NCBI GenBank assembly: GCA_938014885.1
Contig: CALLQI010000021.1
Location: forward strand, 124,001-188,000
DNA: 64,000 nt
Source: an uncultured bacterium
Lineage (GTDB): Bacteria > Planctomycetota > UBA8742 > UBA2392
Reading direction: 5' to 3'
Part shown: piece by piece, positions 17,379 to 26,034 of the stretch
Position numbering within the stretch: the stretch's first letter is position 1
Layout: each line of letters opens with the position of its first letter
Notes under the pieces: model-generated
What the model was told of the DNA's origin: nothing
The model's input: the letters and a program-made list of their open reading frames with translations, nothing else
Databases searched by the model: none
Program-made: the position numbers and the translations under genes

Positions 17379-19604
17379 GTGCGCTTGTTGAATCCACGCT
17401 TTCTCGTGCTGGCCGTGACGATTTTTCTCAGCGCGTTTCTGCTGTTCCAGGTGCAGCCGCTGATTGCGAAGTACATCTTGCCGTGGTTCGGCGGCGGCTC
17501 AGGCGTGTGGAGTGTCGCGCTGGCGTTCTTCCAGTTCGTCCTGCTGGGCGGCTATGGCTACGCGCACCTGCTGAATTCACGGCTGAAACCCAAGTCCCAG
17601 GTGATCGTGCACGGCGTGCTGCTGCTGGCGGCCTGCGTGGTGCTGCCGATCATCCCCGGCGAATGGCTGAAGCCCGCGCCTGACGACGACCCGATGTTGC
17701 GCATCCTGCTGCTGCTGTTCGTGACGGTGGGGCTGCCGTACTTCATGCTGTCGGCCACGGGACCGCTGTTGCAGGCCTGGTTCAGCCGGGGCTTCCCCGG
17801 GCGGTCGCCGTATCCGCTGTACGCGCTCAGCAACGTGGGCTCGCTGCTGGCGCTGCTGAGTTACCCGTTCATCGTGGAGCCGCTGCTGGGGCGCTATCTG
17901 CAGGCTACAAGCTGGTCTGTCGGGTTTGGCGTGTTCGTGACGCTTTGCCTGGTGACGGGCGCCGTCAGCCTGCTGAAGCCGGCGGAACCCGCATCTGCAC
18001 CGCCTGAGCCCGCCCCGCCGAAGCCCGAGCCTGCGCCCGCGCCCTCTCCGGCAGAGCCTGCCTCGATTCGTGAGTTGGCGGCGGCCGAGAAGGCCGCCGA
18101 AGAAGCCGCAGACCTCGCCCGACGCGCGGCGCGCGAGCCCGTGGCGCTGTGGATCCTGTTGCCGGCCTGCGCGACGATGATGCTGCTTTCGTTCACCAGC
18201 CAATTGTGCATTGACGTCGCCAGCATCCCTTTCCTGTGGGTGCTGCCGCTGAGCCTGTACCTGATCACGTTCATTTTCACGTTCGCCGGCGAGCGCTGGT
18301 ACCCGCGCAAGGTGTTCCTGGCGCTGATGGCGCTGGCGGGGCCGCTATCGGCTGCGGCGTTTCACTGGCACGCCGACTTCTCGCTGGCGCTCGCGATCCC
18401 GGGTTATCTGCTGCTGATGTTCGTGCTGATCGCGGTGTGCCACGGCGAAGTGTACCGCTTGCGGCCGGCACCGCAGAAGCTGACCAAGTTCTATTTCTGC
18501 ATTTCGCTGGGCGGCGCGATTGGCGGCTCGCTTACGGCGTTTGTCGCGCCGTTGTTGTTTCCGCTGCATCTTGAGTTTCACGTCGCGATCCTGCTTGCGA
18601 TGCTGCTGGTGCTCGCCGGCCACGGCAAAGACCCCGGCAGCTTCCTGTTTCGCGGCCGCGCACCGATGGCCTGGAGCCTGCTGATCCTGATGGTGCTGAC
18701 GACCCTGGGCCTCAGCGTATGGGGCGTGTACGCGCTGACCAGCAAGCTGCTGTACGTGGAGCGCAATTTCTACGGCGTGTTCCGCGTGGAAGAGGCCGCC
18801 GACGAAGGCGCGGTGCCCGTGCGCACGCTGATCTCGGGCTCAACGATTCACGGCTGGCAGTACATGCACCGCGAGCACCTGCTGCGGCCGACCAGCTACT
18901 TCGGCCTCAACAGTGGCGCGGGCATCGCGCTGACGAGCGGCGATGAGGGCAAGGCGCGACGCGTTGGCGTGATCGGGCTTGGGGTGGGCACGCTGGCGGC
19001 GTATGGTCGCCCGGGCGATCACTTCAAGTTCTATGAAATCAACCCGGTAAGCCGCGACGTGGCTGAAGAGTATTTCTACTACCTGCGCGGCAGCGAGGCG
19101 ACGCACGAAGTGGTGGTGGGGGACGGCAGGCTGCTGCTGGAGGCCGAGGCGCCGCAGGGGTTTGATGTGCTGGTGGTTGATGCCTTCACCAGCGACTCGA
19201 TCCCGACCCACCTGCTCACGACCGAAGCGTTCGCGCTGTACGTGAAACACCTGAAGCCGGGTGGCGTGATCCTGCTGAACATCACGAACCGGCACCTCGA
19301 CTTGCGCCCGGTGGTTCGCCAGTCGGCAATGGCCCATGGGCTCAGTTTCGCCGGATGGCAGTGCCCGGCGAATCTGAAGGCCGGCACGGCTGCATCCATG
19401 TGGATGATCTGCACGCGCAGCGACACTTTCATGGCCGCATTCGGCAAGAATCTTGAGCAGATGCAGAAGGACTGGCCGCGCGAAGGACCGGACGACAAGG
19501 GCCTGTGGCCCCGCATGCTGGGGATGCCCCTCGACGTGTACGGAGGCCCCGAAATCGAGCCCTGGACCGACGACTACTCAAACCTGTTCCAACTGATCAA
19601 GTAG
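17379..19604 (+). CDS. Fused MFS/spermidine-synthase-like membrane protein, second copy (741 aa)
   Basis: Paralogue of the 7064-9181 protein. The start AVTIFLSAFLLFQVQPLI and PWFGG match closely, as do SLLALLSYPF and the C-terminal SAM fold (VGVIGLGVGTLAAYG, YEINP, VLVVDAFTSDSIPTHLL, ITNRHLDLRPVV). The GTG at 17379 has GGAG 5 nt upstream and starts right at the conserved region. An Ala/Pro/Glu-rich loop (about residues 205-255) splits the membrane part, as in the first copy but longer. It follows aspS in the same direction. The substrate is unknown. It ends at the edge of the REP/transposase unit, with a short GTAGCC/GGCTAC hairpin across its stop codon. Confidence 0.88.
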   Translation: MRLLNPRFLVLAVTIFLSAFLLFQVQPLIAKYILPWFGGGSGVWSVALAFFQFVLLGGYGYAHLLNSRLKPKSQVIVHGVLLLAACVVLPIIPGEWLKPAPDDDPMLRILLLLFVTVGLPYFMLSATGPLLQAWFSRGFPGRSPYPLYALSNVGSLLALLSYPFIVEPLLGRYLQATSWSVGFGVFVTLCLVTGAVSLLKPAEPASAPPEPAPPKPEPAPAPSPAEPASIRELAAAEKAAEEAADLARRAAREPVALWILLPACATMMLLSFTSQLCIDVASIPFLWVLPLSLYLITFIFTFAGERWYPRKVFLALMALAGPLSAAAFHWHADFSLALAIPGYLLLMFVLIAVCHGEVYRLRPAPQKLTKFYFCISLGGAIGGSLTAFVAPLLFPLHLEFHVAILLAMLLVLAGHGKDPGSFLFRGRAPMAWSLLILMVLTTLGLSVWGVYALTSKLLYVERNFYGVFRVEEAADEGAVPVRTLISGSTIHGWQYMHREHLLRPTSYFGLNSGAGIALTSGDEGKARRVGVIGLGVGTLAAYGRPGDHFKFYEINPVSRDVAEEYFYYLRGSEATHEVVVGDGRLLLEAEAPQGFDVLVVDAFTSDSIPTHLLTTEAFALYVKHLKPGGVILLNITNRHLDLRPVVRQSAMAHGLSFAGWQCPANLKAGTAASMWMICTRSDTFMAAFGKNLEQMQKDWPREGPDDKGLWPRMLGMPLDVYGGPEIEPWTDDYSNLFQLIK

Positions 19605-19769
19605 CCTTTGGCTACAACCCACGCCGGGCTGTAGCGCCTGGACCCAAGGCAGGACTCCGAGAGTAGCGTCAGATATGCCGTGAACGCCCCAGCGGGGCGT
19701 CCGGATTCTGGCCCACGGCGAAGCCGTGGGAACTGGATGCAACAGACTGGCGCGCCCCAGCGGGGCGCG
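19601..19769. repeat. REP-like palindrome block, left side of the transposase
   Basis: Several perfect palindromes occur: GTAGCC/GGCTAC at 19601-19615 across the preceding stop codon, ACGCCCC-agc-GGGGCGT at 19684-19700, CCCACGGC-gaa-GCCGTGGG at 19712-19730, and CGCGCCCC-agc-GGGGCGCG at 19751-19769. The last two types reappear on the other side of the transposase. Head sequences are short. This matches the layout of REP elements mobilised by RAYT transposases. Confidence 0.8.
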
Positions 19770-19777
19770 GGAGGCCC

Positions 19778-20224
19778 TCAGTCCCACAGGTACTTCTCAT
19801 CGTACTCCACGTCATAGCCCTTCAGGAACTCAATCAGTTCTTCCTGAAAAGTTTTCACCCGGTGGTGTTCTGCCTGGTTTGCGATGTAAGCAGCGGTCTC
19901 TGCCACACGGGACTGGCTGACGCTGAATGCCGCAAAGCCCGTTTGCCACGCGAAACTTTGCTCGTGCTGCTCTTTCATCCAGCGCGACGACCCCGACTTG
20001 ATCTCGCGCATCGCGTCGGAAACTGCGAGTCGCGGTGGAAGCAGTATCAGCATGTGCACATGGTCTTCCACTCCGCCAACTGCCAGCGCGCTGCCACCGA
20101 AGTCCCGTACGATGCCTCCAAGGTACGCGTGGAGCAGGGGCTGTACGTTGGCAGCAATCAGCTTTGTGCGGTTCTTCGTGCTGAAAATGGCGTGCGTCAG
20201 CAGTTTAGTGTAGGTGTGCGACAT
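19778..20224 (-). mobile_element. REP-associated tyrosine transposase (RAYT, IS200-like Y1 family)
   Basis: 148-residue single-domain Y1 transposase. The HUH metal-binding pair is HVHM in GGVEDHVHMLI (about residue 62), and the catalytic tyrosine is probably in the helix around TAAYIANQAEHH (about residue 115). The start MSHTYTKLLTHAIFSTKNR is characteristic. Family members cut and join single-stranded DNA at hairpins and are thought to spread REP elements. It has no partner tnpB and no IS ends. Identical palindrome types on both sides are its likely substrate. Confidence 0.9.
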
Positions 20225-20236
20225 GGTTGCTTTCCC

Positions 20237-20323
20237 GCGCCCCGCTGGGGCGCTGCGCGTGTTCGCAACACGGTAACCCACGGCTTTGCCGTGGGCTAGA
20301 TTCCTTGCGCCACTCCGTGGCGC
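20237..20323. repeat. REP-like palindrome block, right side of the transposase
   Basis: Three perfect palindromes: GCGCCCC-gct-GGGGCGC at 20237-20253 (the inverse loop of the left copies), CCCACGGC-ttt-GCCGTGGG at 20277-20295, and GCGCCAC-tcc-GTGGCGC at 20307-20323. The first is only 12 nt upstream of the transposase start codon, so it could also affect transposase expression. Confidence 0.8.
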
Positions 20324-20439
20324 CACTGCCTGCGGCTTGGGGGTGTGTCCCGTTGTCTGAACCGCAGCGCCGCTGCTAGTGAAGTTGCTGCCCGCCATTG
20401 TGACCGAACGGAGGTCAGGCTGCGATTTCGGCGCCGCTC

Positions 20440-21717
20440 CTACTCGATGCCGCGTTCTTTGCGGACCTTTTTGTGGCGGCCGGATTCTGTGGGCAGTTGC
20501 AGAATGTGCCCAAGTTTGTCTCGCTTGGTGGCCATGTAGAAGTTGTTTTCGGCCGTGGGCGGGATTTCCAGCGGCACCCGTTCCGCTATCTCGAGACCGT
20601 AGGCGCCGACCGCGCTGTGCTTGGCGGGGTTGTTCGTAAGCAGCCTCAACTTGCGGATGCCGAGGTCAATCAGGATCTGGCAGCCCGTGCCGTACTCGCG
20701 CTTGTCGGGCTTGTGCCCGAGCAGCTTATTGGCTTCGACAGTGTCGTAACCTTCATCCTGCAGCGCGTAGGCCTTGATCTTGTCTGACAGGCCGATGCCA
20801 CGGCCCTCCTGCCGCAGGTACACCACCACGCCGCGGTCGGCCTTTGAGACGGCCTCCAGGGCCGCGTGCAGTTGCGGGCCGCAGTCGCAGCGCTGGCTGC
20901 CGAACACGTCGCCGGTCAGGCACTCGCTGTGCACGCGCACCAGCACCGGCTGGCCGCTGTAGTCCTGGTCGGCGGGGCGCAGATCGCTGGGCTGCACGTT
21001 GTGGCACAGCGCGATGTGGTCCTTGCCGTCGGCCTCAGAGTGATAGACGTGCAGGTCAAAGTAGCCGGCGGCGGTAGGCATGCGGGTGCTGCTGACGCGC
21101 TTGACGATGCGCTCGTTCTGCAGGCGGTGCTGCACGAGGTCGGCGACGCTGCAGATTTTTAAGCCGTGCTTGGCGGCGAATTTCTCAAGGTCCGGCATGC
21201 GCGCCATGGTGCCGTCGTCGTTCATGATCTCGCAGATCACGCCCGCGGGCTTCAGCCCGGCCAGCCGGCACAGGTCCACGCTGCCTTCGGTTTGGCCATT
21301 GCGGACCAGTACGCCGCCGTCGCGGGCGCGCAGCGGAAACACGTGGCCGGGGCGCACCAGGTCGCGCGCCTTGGCGTTGTCCTTGATCGCCGTCAGGATG
21401 GTGTGGGCGCGGTCATGGGCGCTGATGCCGGTGGTGACGCCTTCGCGCGCCTCGATGCTGACGGTGAAGGCGGTGCCGTACGGGGTTTCGTTCTGGGCCG
21501 TCATCGGCGGCAGATCAAGCCGGTTGGCGGTTTCGTTGGTGAGCGTCAGGCAGATCAGCCCGCGGCCCTCGCGGGCCATGAAGTTGACGCCTTCGGGGGT
21601 GATTTTCTCGGCGGCGATCACGAGGTCGCCCTCGTTTTCGCGGTCTTCGTCGTCCACCATGATGACCGGCCGCCCCAGGCGCAGGTCTTCCAGCACGTCT
21701 TTGATCGGTGTCAGCAT
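20440..21717 (-). CDS. ribBA: Bifunctional 3,4-dihydroxy-2-butanone-4-phosphate synthase / GTP cyclohydrolase II
   Basis: Two riboflavin-pathway enzymes in one chain of 425 residues. The N-terminal DHBP synthase (about 1-205) has the metal site VDDEDRENEGDLVIAAE, ISAHDRAHTI and RPGHVFPLRA. The C-terminal GTP cyclohydrolase II (about 210-410) has the zinc ligands in CLTGDVFGSQRCDCG and YLRQEGRGIGL. A short basic tail ends HKKVRKERGIE. They convert ribulose-5-phosphate and GTP to the two riboflavin precursors. The start at 21717 is supported by the family N-terminus and by a TATGAT 6 nt upstream. No FMN riboswitch was seen in the 140 nt before it. Confidence 0.96.
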   Translation of the reverse strand: MLTPIKDVLEDLRLGRPVIMVDDEDRENEGDLVIAAEKITPEGVNFMAREGRGLICLTLTNETANRLDLPPMTAQNETPYGTAFTVSIEAREGVTTGISAHDRAHTILTAIKDNAKARDLVRPGHVFPLRARDGGVLVRNGQTEGSVDLCRLAGLKPAGVICEIMNDDGTMARMPDLEKFAAKHGLKICSVADLVQHRLQNERIVKRVSSTRMPTAAGYFDLHVYHSEADGKDHIALCHNVQPSDLRPADQDYSGQPVLVRVHSECLTGDVFGSQRCDCGPQLHAALEAVSKADRGVVVYLRQEGRGIGLSDKIKAYALQDEGYDTVEANKLLGHKPDKREYGTGCQILIDLGIRKLRLLTNNPAKHSAVGAYGLEIAERVPLEIPPTAENNFYMATKRDKLGHILQLPTESGRHKKVRKERGIE

Positions 21718-21723
21718 GGCGCG

Positions 21724-21729
21724 ATCATA
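21724..21729 (-). promoter_or_regulatory. Leaderless-type -10 element (TATGAT) of ribBA
   Basis: TATGAT (5 of 6 to consensus) is followed by exactly 6 nt (CGCGCC) and the ATG of ribBA. No Shine-Dalgarno sequence is present, and a GGGG precedes the box on the minus strand. Confidence 0.55.
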
Positions 21730-21768
21730 CCCCGTTGGCCGGCAGGGGCCATCCGGGGGCGTTTTGAC

Positions 21769-21798
21769 TTGGGTCAGGCAAGTCGTGCGCGCTAGAAT
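21769..21798 (+). promoter_or_regulatory. Candidate promoter TTGGGT-18-TAGAAT
   Basis: A -10-like TAGAAT at 21793-21798 has a weak -35 (TTGGGT, 21769-21774) 18 nt upstream. It would give a leader of about 50 nt for the gene at 21857, which has its own ribosome-binding site. Confidence 0.35.
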
Positions 21799-21856
21799 TG
21801 TCGTCGGCAATGGCCCCGTGGATGCACACCTTCAGGAAACGCAGCGAGGATCATCC

Positions 21857-22315
21857 ATGAAACGCAAACACGCGATTGCGCTGTCCGTCGGGGGCACTGC
21901 GGCTCTTGCATTCGCGGCCGCAGTCATCGGTATGAAACAGGCAGAACCCGCTGAGCTGCACGGTTTACGCGGGGCCGCTTCTTCGCCTGCTGATGGTCAG
22001 CGCACGCCGGAAAGGTCCGAGGGGCCGGTGGATCCAGAGGTGTCCACAGAGTGCGGCGGGATATTGCTGCCGCTCCCATTGTGGTACCGGGAGAATAGTT
22101 ACTGGAGCAGGGCCGCATTTCTTGATCAGTCTGTATTTCCTAACGAATACCGCACCGACAATGGTGCCGCTCCCATGCTGCCGGTGACCCCTCCGTTGTA
22201 TTCAGGCCCTGAATTCTTTCCCGCCCTTGAGCGGTTTGTGGTCGAGGAAGTCTTGGGCACTCCCGCACTTGGACCTTGGTTCAGCCACGGGCTGCTGTCC
22301 GGGTGGCCCAGATAG
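21857..22315 (+). CDS. Exported or anchored hypothetical protein (152 aa)
   Basis: The ATG at 21857 follows a GCGAGGA ribosome-binding site. Residues 1-26 form a basic start (MKRKH) plus a hydrophobic helix, so the protein is exported or membrane-tethered. The rest is a short Pro-rich domain with aromatic residues (LPLPLWYRENSYW) and no recognised motif. It has no cysteine pair beyond a single Cys in STECGG. It is divergent from ribBA. Function unknown. Confidence 0.6.
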   Translation: MKRKHAIALSVGGTAALAFAAAVIGMKQAEPAELHGLRGAASSPADGQRTPERSEGPVDPEVSTECGGILLPLPLWYRENSYWSRAAFLDQSVFPNEYRTDNGAAPMLPVTPPLYSGPEFFPALERFVVEEVLGTPALGPWFSHGLLSGWPR

Positions 22316-22463
22316 CCAACACGTTGACATTGGGGCCGGATGCTACGAAAGTGCCCGTTACGCGAGCGCAAAGGCACAAAATGTGGTCTTGCGCCCGCCC
22401 TTGGGCTAAGCGATAAACCGTTACCCCTAACGATTTTGCGCAAGCGCCCGCGCAGGAAACAGC

Positions 22464-23678
22464 ATGCCCGCGGCCAAAGTGATCATGTTTACCGATGGCG
22501 TGTCGGAATCTAACCGACTCGTCAAGGAAGTGCTTGAGAAGCACCACATCACCTGGACCGAAAAAAACATCAGCACCGACGCGGAAAGCAACGCGTTCAT
22601 CCGCAAGCTTTGCGGTGCCCCGGCCTCACCGGTGCTGTACATCAACGACAAGTGGCTGCCCGACCCCACGCAGGAAGAAGTGCTGGAGGCGGTCGGCGTA
22701 CGCTATGACATCGAATCGCTTGAATCGCGCGGCCAGACGATTTTTGACGTGGTGGTCGTAGGCCTTGGGCCCTCGGGCCTGGCAGCCTGCCACGGCTGCC
22801 GGCTTGGCGGGCTGTCGGTGCTGGGCCTGGATGAAAACCAGCCCGGCGGGCACCTGCTGCCGCTGATGGACGTCGATGAATACCTGGGCGTCGGCTTTGA
22901 CGAAGACGTGCCCGGTGCCGACGTGGCCGCCAACTTTGCCGAACACGCGCGCCACGTGGGCGCGATCCTGATGCGCGGCAAGGTGAACAGCATTCGCATC
23001 CAGGGCGCGTTCAAGCGCGTGCACAGCAGCTCGGGCAATTTCTGGGCGCGCGCGGTTGTGATTGCCACCGGGGCGGCGCAGCGTGAACTGAAAATTGACG
23101 GAGTCGAGAAATACCTCAACCGCGGCATCCGCTACGGCGCGCAGATTGATGCTGCCGTATACGCCGGCCGCCGCGTGGCCGTGGTAGGCGGCGGCGACGA
23201 AGCCATGCACGCCGCCAACTTCCTGAGCCACCACGCCAAGTTCGTGACCGTGCTCTGTCCCGATGACGCGCCGTCGGCTGAGCCCCTGCTGGTGAAGCGC
23301 GCGGTGGACAGCGGCAAGGTGCGCGTGCTGCCCGGTACGAAGGTCGTGGCCGTGAAGGGCACGGACGTGCTGGACTACGTGTTCTTCGTCGAAAAGGGCA
23401 TTCCCGAAGAACAAGGCCTGCCGCTTGATGCGATGGTGATCGCGCTGGGCCCTGCACCCAAGACGCCGATCCCGGGCCTGGAACGCATGCCCCAGGACAA
23501 CGGCTATTTCGCGCACGGTGAAGGCGGCAAGACCATGTTCGGCGGCATCTACGTCGCCGGCGACTGCACCAACATCGAGATTCGAACCCTGATGAGCGTC
23601 GTTGCCAGCGGCAGCCTGTGCGCCAAGCGCCTGTGGCAGTGGCTCGCAAGCCACCCGCTGCCCAAACTCAAACTCTAG
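22464..23678 (+). CDS. Thioredoxin-reductase-like flavoprotein with N-terminal glutaredoxin-like domain, both CxxC motifs lost
   Basis: 404 residues. The N-terminal thioredoxin fold (about 1-80) has the cis-Pro segment APASPVLYIND, but the position of the CPYC active site reads FTDGVSES. Next is a pyridine-nucleotide disulfide oxidoreductase: FAD motif VVVGLGPSGLAA (about 97-108), NAD(P)H motif VAVVGGGDEA (about 238-247), and C-terminal GGIYVAGDC. The place of the redox pair (CATC in thioredoxin reductase) reads GAQI (225-228). So neither domain can do dithiol chemistry in the usual way. It may act like ferredoxin-NADP reductases or YpdA-type enzymes, which share the fold without this pair. 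The ribosome-binding site is AGGAAAC. Confidence 0.85.
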   Translation: MPAAKVIMFTDGVSESNRLVKEVLEKHHITWTEKNISTDAESNAFIRKLCGAPASPVLYINDKWLPDPTQEEVLEAVGVRYDIESLESRGQTIFDVVVVGLGPSGLAACHGCRLGGLSVLGLDENQPGGHLLPLMDVDEYLGVGFDEDVPGADVAANFAEHARHVGAILMRGKVNSIRIQGAFKRVHSSSGNFWARAVVIATGAAQRELKIDGVEKYLNRGIRYGAQIDAAVYAGRRVAVVGGGDEAMHAANFLSHHAKFVTVLCPDDAPSAEPLLVKRAVDSGKVRVLPGTKVVAVKGTDVLDYVFFVEKGIPEEQGLPLDAMVIALGPAPKTPIPGLERMPQDNGYFAHGEGGKTMFGGIYVAGDCTNIEIRTLMSVVASGSLCAKRLWQWLASHPLPKLKL

Positions 23679-24766
23679 GCGATCCAGCCGCCGCCGTGGG
23701 TTTCTTCGGGGTCGGTGTCCGGCGTTACGCCTCCTCCGTAGAACACCGCGCATTGGCCCGGTGACGCGGCCTTCACGGGTTCATCGAACACGACCAGCAC
23801 ACTGCCGTCCTCTTGACCGGTCAAGGTTGCGGGCTGGCCTTCGTGGCGATACCGCACCTTCACCAGCGCGCGCATGCTTTCGCCGGGTGGCAGGCCTTGG
23901 CGCGAAATCCAGTTCACGTTCTCGACGCGCAGCTGGCGCAATTCCAGTTCGTGCTCGTCGCCAACAACCACGGTGTTTGTGGCCGGGTCGAGCTTCACCA
24001 CATACAGCGCCTTGGGTGCTGCGATGCCGATCCCGCGCCGCTGGCCGATGGTAAAGCCGGCAACGCCGGCGTGCTCGCCCAGCACTTCGCCGCTGGTGCT
24101 GACCACCTTGCCCGGCTTGAGTGCGTCCGGGTCGCGTGCGGCCACGACGGCGCGATAGTCGCCTTCGGGCACAAAGCAGATCTCCATGCTCTCGGGCTTG
24201 TCGCGGGTCTTGAGGCTGAATTCGGCCGCCAGCGCCCGCGTGTCGGTCTTGCGCAACTCGCCAAGCGGAAACAGTGCACGCGATAGCTGCGCCTGCGTCA
24301 GCCCGAACAGGTAATAGCTCTGGTCCTTGGTGTGGTCGCGGCCTCTGAGAAGCCGCCAGCGGCCGTCGCGGTGTTCAACGCGGGCATAGTGGCCCGTGGC
24401 AACTTTCTCGGCGCCGAGCTGGTCGGCGTAATCCAGCAGCTTGCCGAACTTCAGGTCGGTATTGCAGACCGCGCAGGGGTTGGGTGTGCGGCCGCGCTTG
24501 TACTCGTCTACGAAATAGCGGATGACGCGCTCAAAGTCCTGCTCGAAGTTCAGCACGTAAAACTTCGCGCCAAGCTGGCTGGCCACAAAGCGCGCGTCCT
24601 GGCTGTCGGCGAGGCTGCAGCAACCCTGCTTGTGGTTTGCCGCTGCCTTGCCCGCGGTGACGCCGTTGCGCATGAACAGGCCGGTGATTTCGTGGTTTTC
24701 ACGTTGCAGCAGCGCTGCCGTCACCGACGAGTCAACACCACCGGACATGGCGACCAGAATTCTCAC
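23675..24766 (-). CDS. mnmA: tRNA-specific 2-thiouridylase
   Basis: ATP-dependent enzyme of 363 residues that puts sulfur on U34 of tRNA-Lys, -Glu and -Gln. The PP-loop SGGVDSSV is at residues 8-15. The two catalytic cysteines are in NPCAVCN (about residue 100) and MEICFVPEGD (about 200). GHYAR and KDQSYYLFGL are family segments, and the C-terminal beta-barrel is complete. The GTG start overlaps the upstream gene's stop by 4 nt (GTGA), so it is translationally coupled to the DUF3810-type gene. Tail-to-tail with the flavoprotein, it shares a CTAG for both stops. Confidence 0.95.
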   Translation of the reverse strand: MRILVAMSGGVDSSVTAALLQRENHEITGLFMRNGVTAGKAAANHKQGCCSLADSQDARFVASQLGAKFYVLNFEQDFERVIRYFVDEYKRGRTPNPCAVCNTDLKFGKLLDYADQLGAEKVATGHYARVEHRDGRWRLLRGRDHTKDQSYYLFGLTQAQLSRALFPLGELRKTDTRALAAEFSLKTRDKPESMEICFVPEGDYRAVVAARDPDALKPGKVVSTSGEVLGEHAGVAGFTIGQRRGIGIAAPKALYVVKLDPATNTVVVGDEHELELRQLRVENVNWISRQGLPPGESMRALVKVRYRHEGQPATLTGQEDGSVLVVFDEPVKAASPGQCAVFYGGGVTPDTDPEETHGGGWIA

Positions 24767-26028
24767 GGCTTCTCGGGCCCTTGCTTCAGGACAATCCCGC
24801 CCTGGCGACGTGAGTAAACGACCAGCAGCTTCGCGCTGTAGCCGTAGCTCAGCACGCCGCCCTCCACCCCGTGGGATGACAGGTAGGCGTCGTTGACCTT
24901 GTGGCTGATCTCGGCCACGGTGCCCTCGAACTGCTGCCAATAGGCGCGCAGATGGTCCACGTCGCGCTGCACGCCGGGCAGGCGCTGCTTCACCAGCTCG
25001 GCCATGCGGTCTCGGTCCAGCTGGCCCAGTTCGAACAACAGTTGGCGCTGCGCGAACAGGTAGCCCGAGTAGCGCACGTACGGGTCATCGGCGCGGATGC
25101 AGGCCGCGAAGCCGTAGAAGTTGGCCTCGTCCTCGCTGGTGATGCAGCGCTGGTGGGCCTTCTCGTGGGCGATCACGAAGGGTATCTGGCATGAGGGTTG
25201 GTTTCGGTTGTAGTTGGCCTCGCCAGTCCACGGGAAGTAGAAGCCGCCGATCTGCAGGTGGTCCATCAGCATCGAAAACGCGACGGGCTTGGCGCGGCCC
25301 CGGCTTTCGCCGAATGAGGCGTCCTGGCCCAGGTCCTTCTGCAGCGCGCGGTAGCCGCCGTCGATGGATGCGTCCAGCGCGGCACCCAGCGCGGCGGGGG
25401 CGCTGGGACCGCCATAGTCTTCGCTGCCGGTGGCCATGAAGTAGTTTTCGTTTGTGGCCTCGACGAGTGCTTCACACAGGACGGCCAATTCTGCGGCCTG
25501 TGCGTCGCGGTCTGCGGGCGTCGTGTCGTAGTGTTGCCAGCCGTCGCGTTCAATCAATGGCGGCCGCGCGTAGTTGATGCCCCAGAACATGTAAAACATG
25601 GCCGCAATAACCGAAAACAGAGCCAGCAGGTGCAAGCCGCCGCAGGCCAGCGCATTCAGCGATCGGCGCTTGCGCACGGCCACGAAGTAGGACGCGCGGC
25701 CCCAGTGAAACAGCAGCCATCCGGCCAGCAACACGATGCAGATTTCGGCCAGGCTGGTGGGAATCCAGCCGGTGATGGTGCCTAGCCCGCGGCCGATCAG
25801 CTGGCTGATCCAGTTGGCGTACAGGCCTTCGACGAATGACGCGGACTGGCTTGCACCCCAGCAAAGCGCGCAGGCAATGACGGCAATTGCGGTGATCAGC
25901 AGGCGGCGTTTGACGTACAGGCCGCGGTCCCTGGGCATGGCATCGCTGGGTGTAAACAGCGCGAACCAGCCAATCGGCAGCGGGTTGTCTTTGCGCGCGT
26001 GAAGATCGTGGGTTTCGTCAACGCCCAT
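24763..26028 (-). CDS. DUF3810-type membrane protein with HEKAH metalloprotease-like motif
   Basis: 421 residues. Three hydrophobic segments lie in the first 150 residues, then a soluble domain with PFVIAHEKAHQ (about residue 275) followed by TSEDEANFYGF. The HExxH and the downstream Glu fit a gluzincin-like site, so a membrane zinc peptidase is plausible, though the family has no proven activity that I can name. First gene of a two-gene unit with mnmA. A TAGACT box lies 6 nt before the ATG and there is no Shine-Dalgarno sequence. Confidence 0.8.
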   Translation of the reverse strand: MGVDETHDLHARKDNPLPIGWFALFTPSDAMPRDRGLYVKRRLLITAIAVIACALCWGASQSASFVEGLYANWISQLIGRGLGTITGWIPTSLAEICIVLLAGWLLFHWGRASYFVAVRKRRSLNALACGGLHLLALFSVIAAMFYMFWGINYARPPLIERDGWQHYDTTPADRDAQAAELAVLCEALVEATNENYFMATGSEDYGGPSAPAALGAALDASIDGGYRALQKDLGQDASFGESRGRAKPVAFSMLMDHLQIGGFYFPWTGEANYNRNQPSCQIPFVIAHEKAHQRCITSEDEANFYGFAACIRADDPYVRYSGYLFAQRQLLFELGQLDRDRMAELVKQRLPGVQRDVDHLRAYWQQFEGTVAEISHKVNDAYLSSHGVEGGVLSYGYSAKLLVVYSRRQGGIVLKQGPEKP

Positions 26029-26034
26029 GGCGAT

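Noticed and set aside
19778..20224. Complete IS200/IS605 insertion sequence
   Set aside because: There is no tnpB and no defined ends. The flanking palindromes fit a REP-associated domesticated transposase better.
21718..21856. FMN riboswitch before ribBA
   Set aside because: The conserved FMN-aptamer strings were not found, and the TATGAT box sits 6 nt before the start, leaving no leader.
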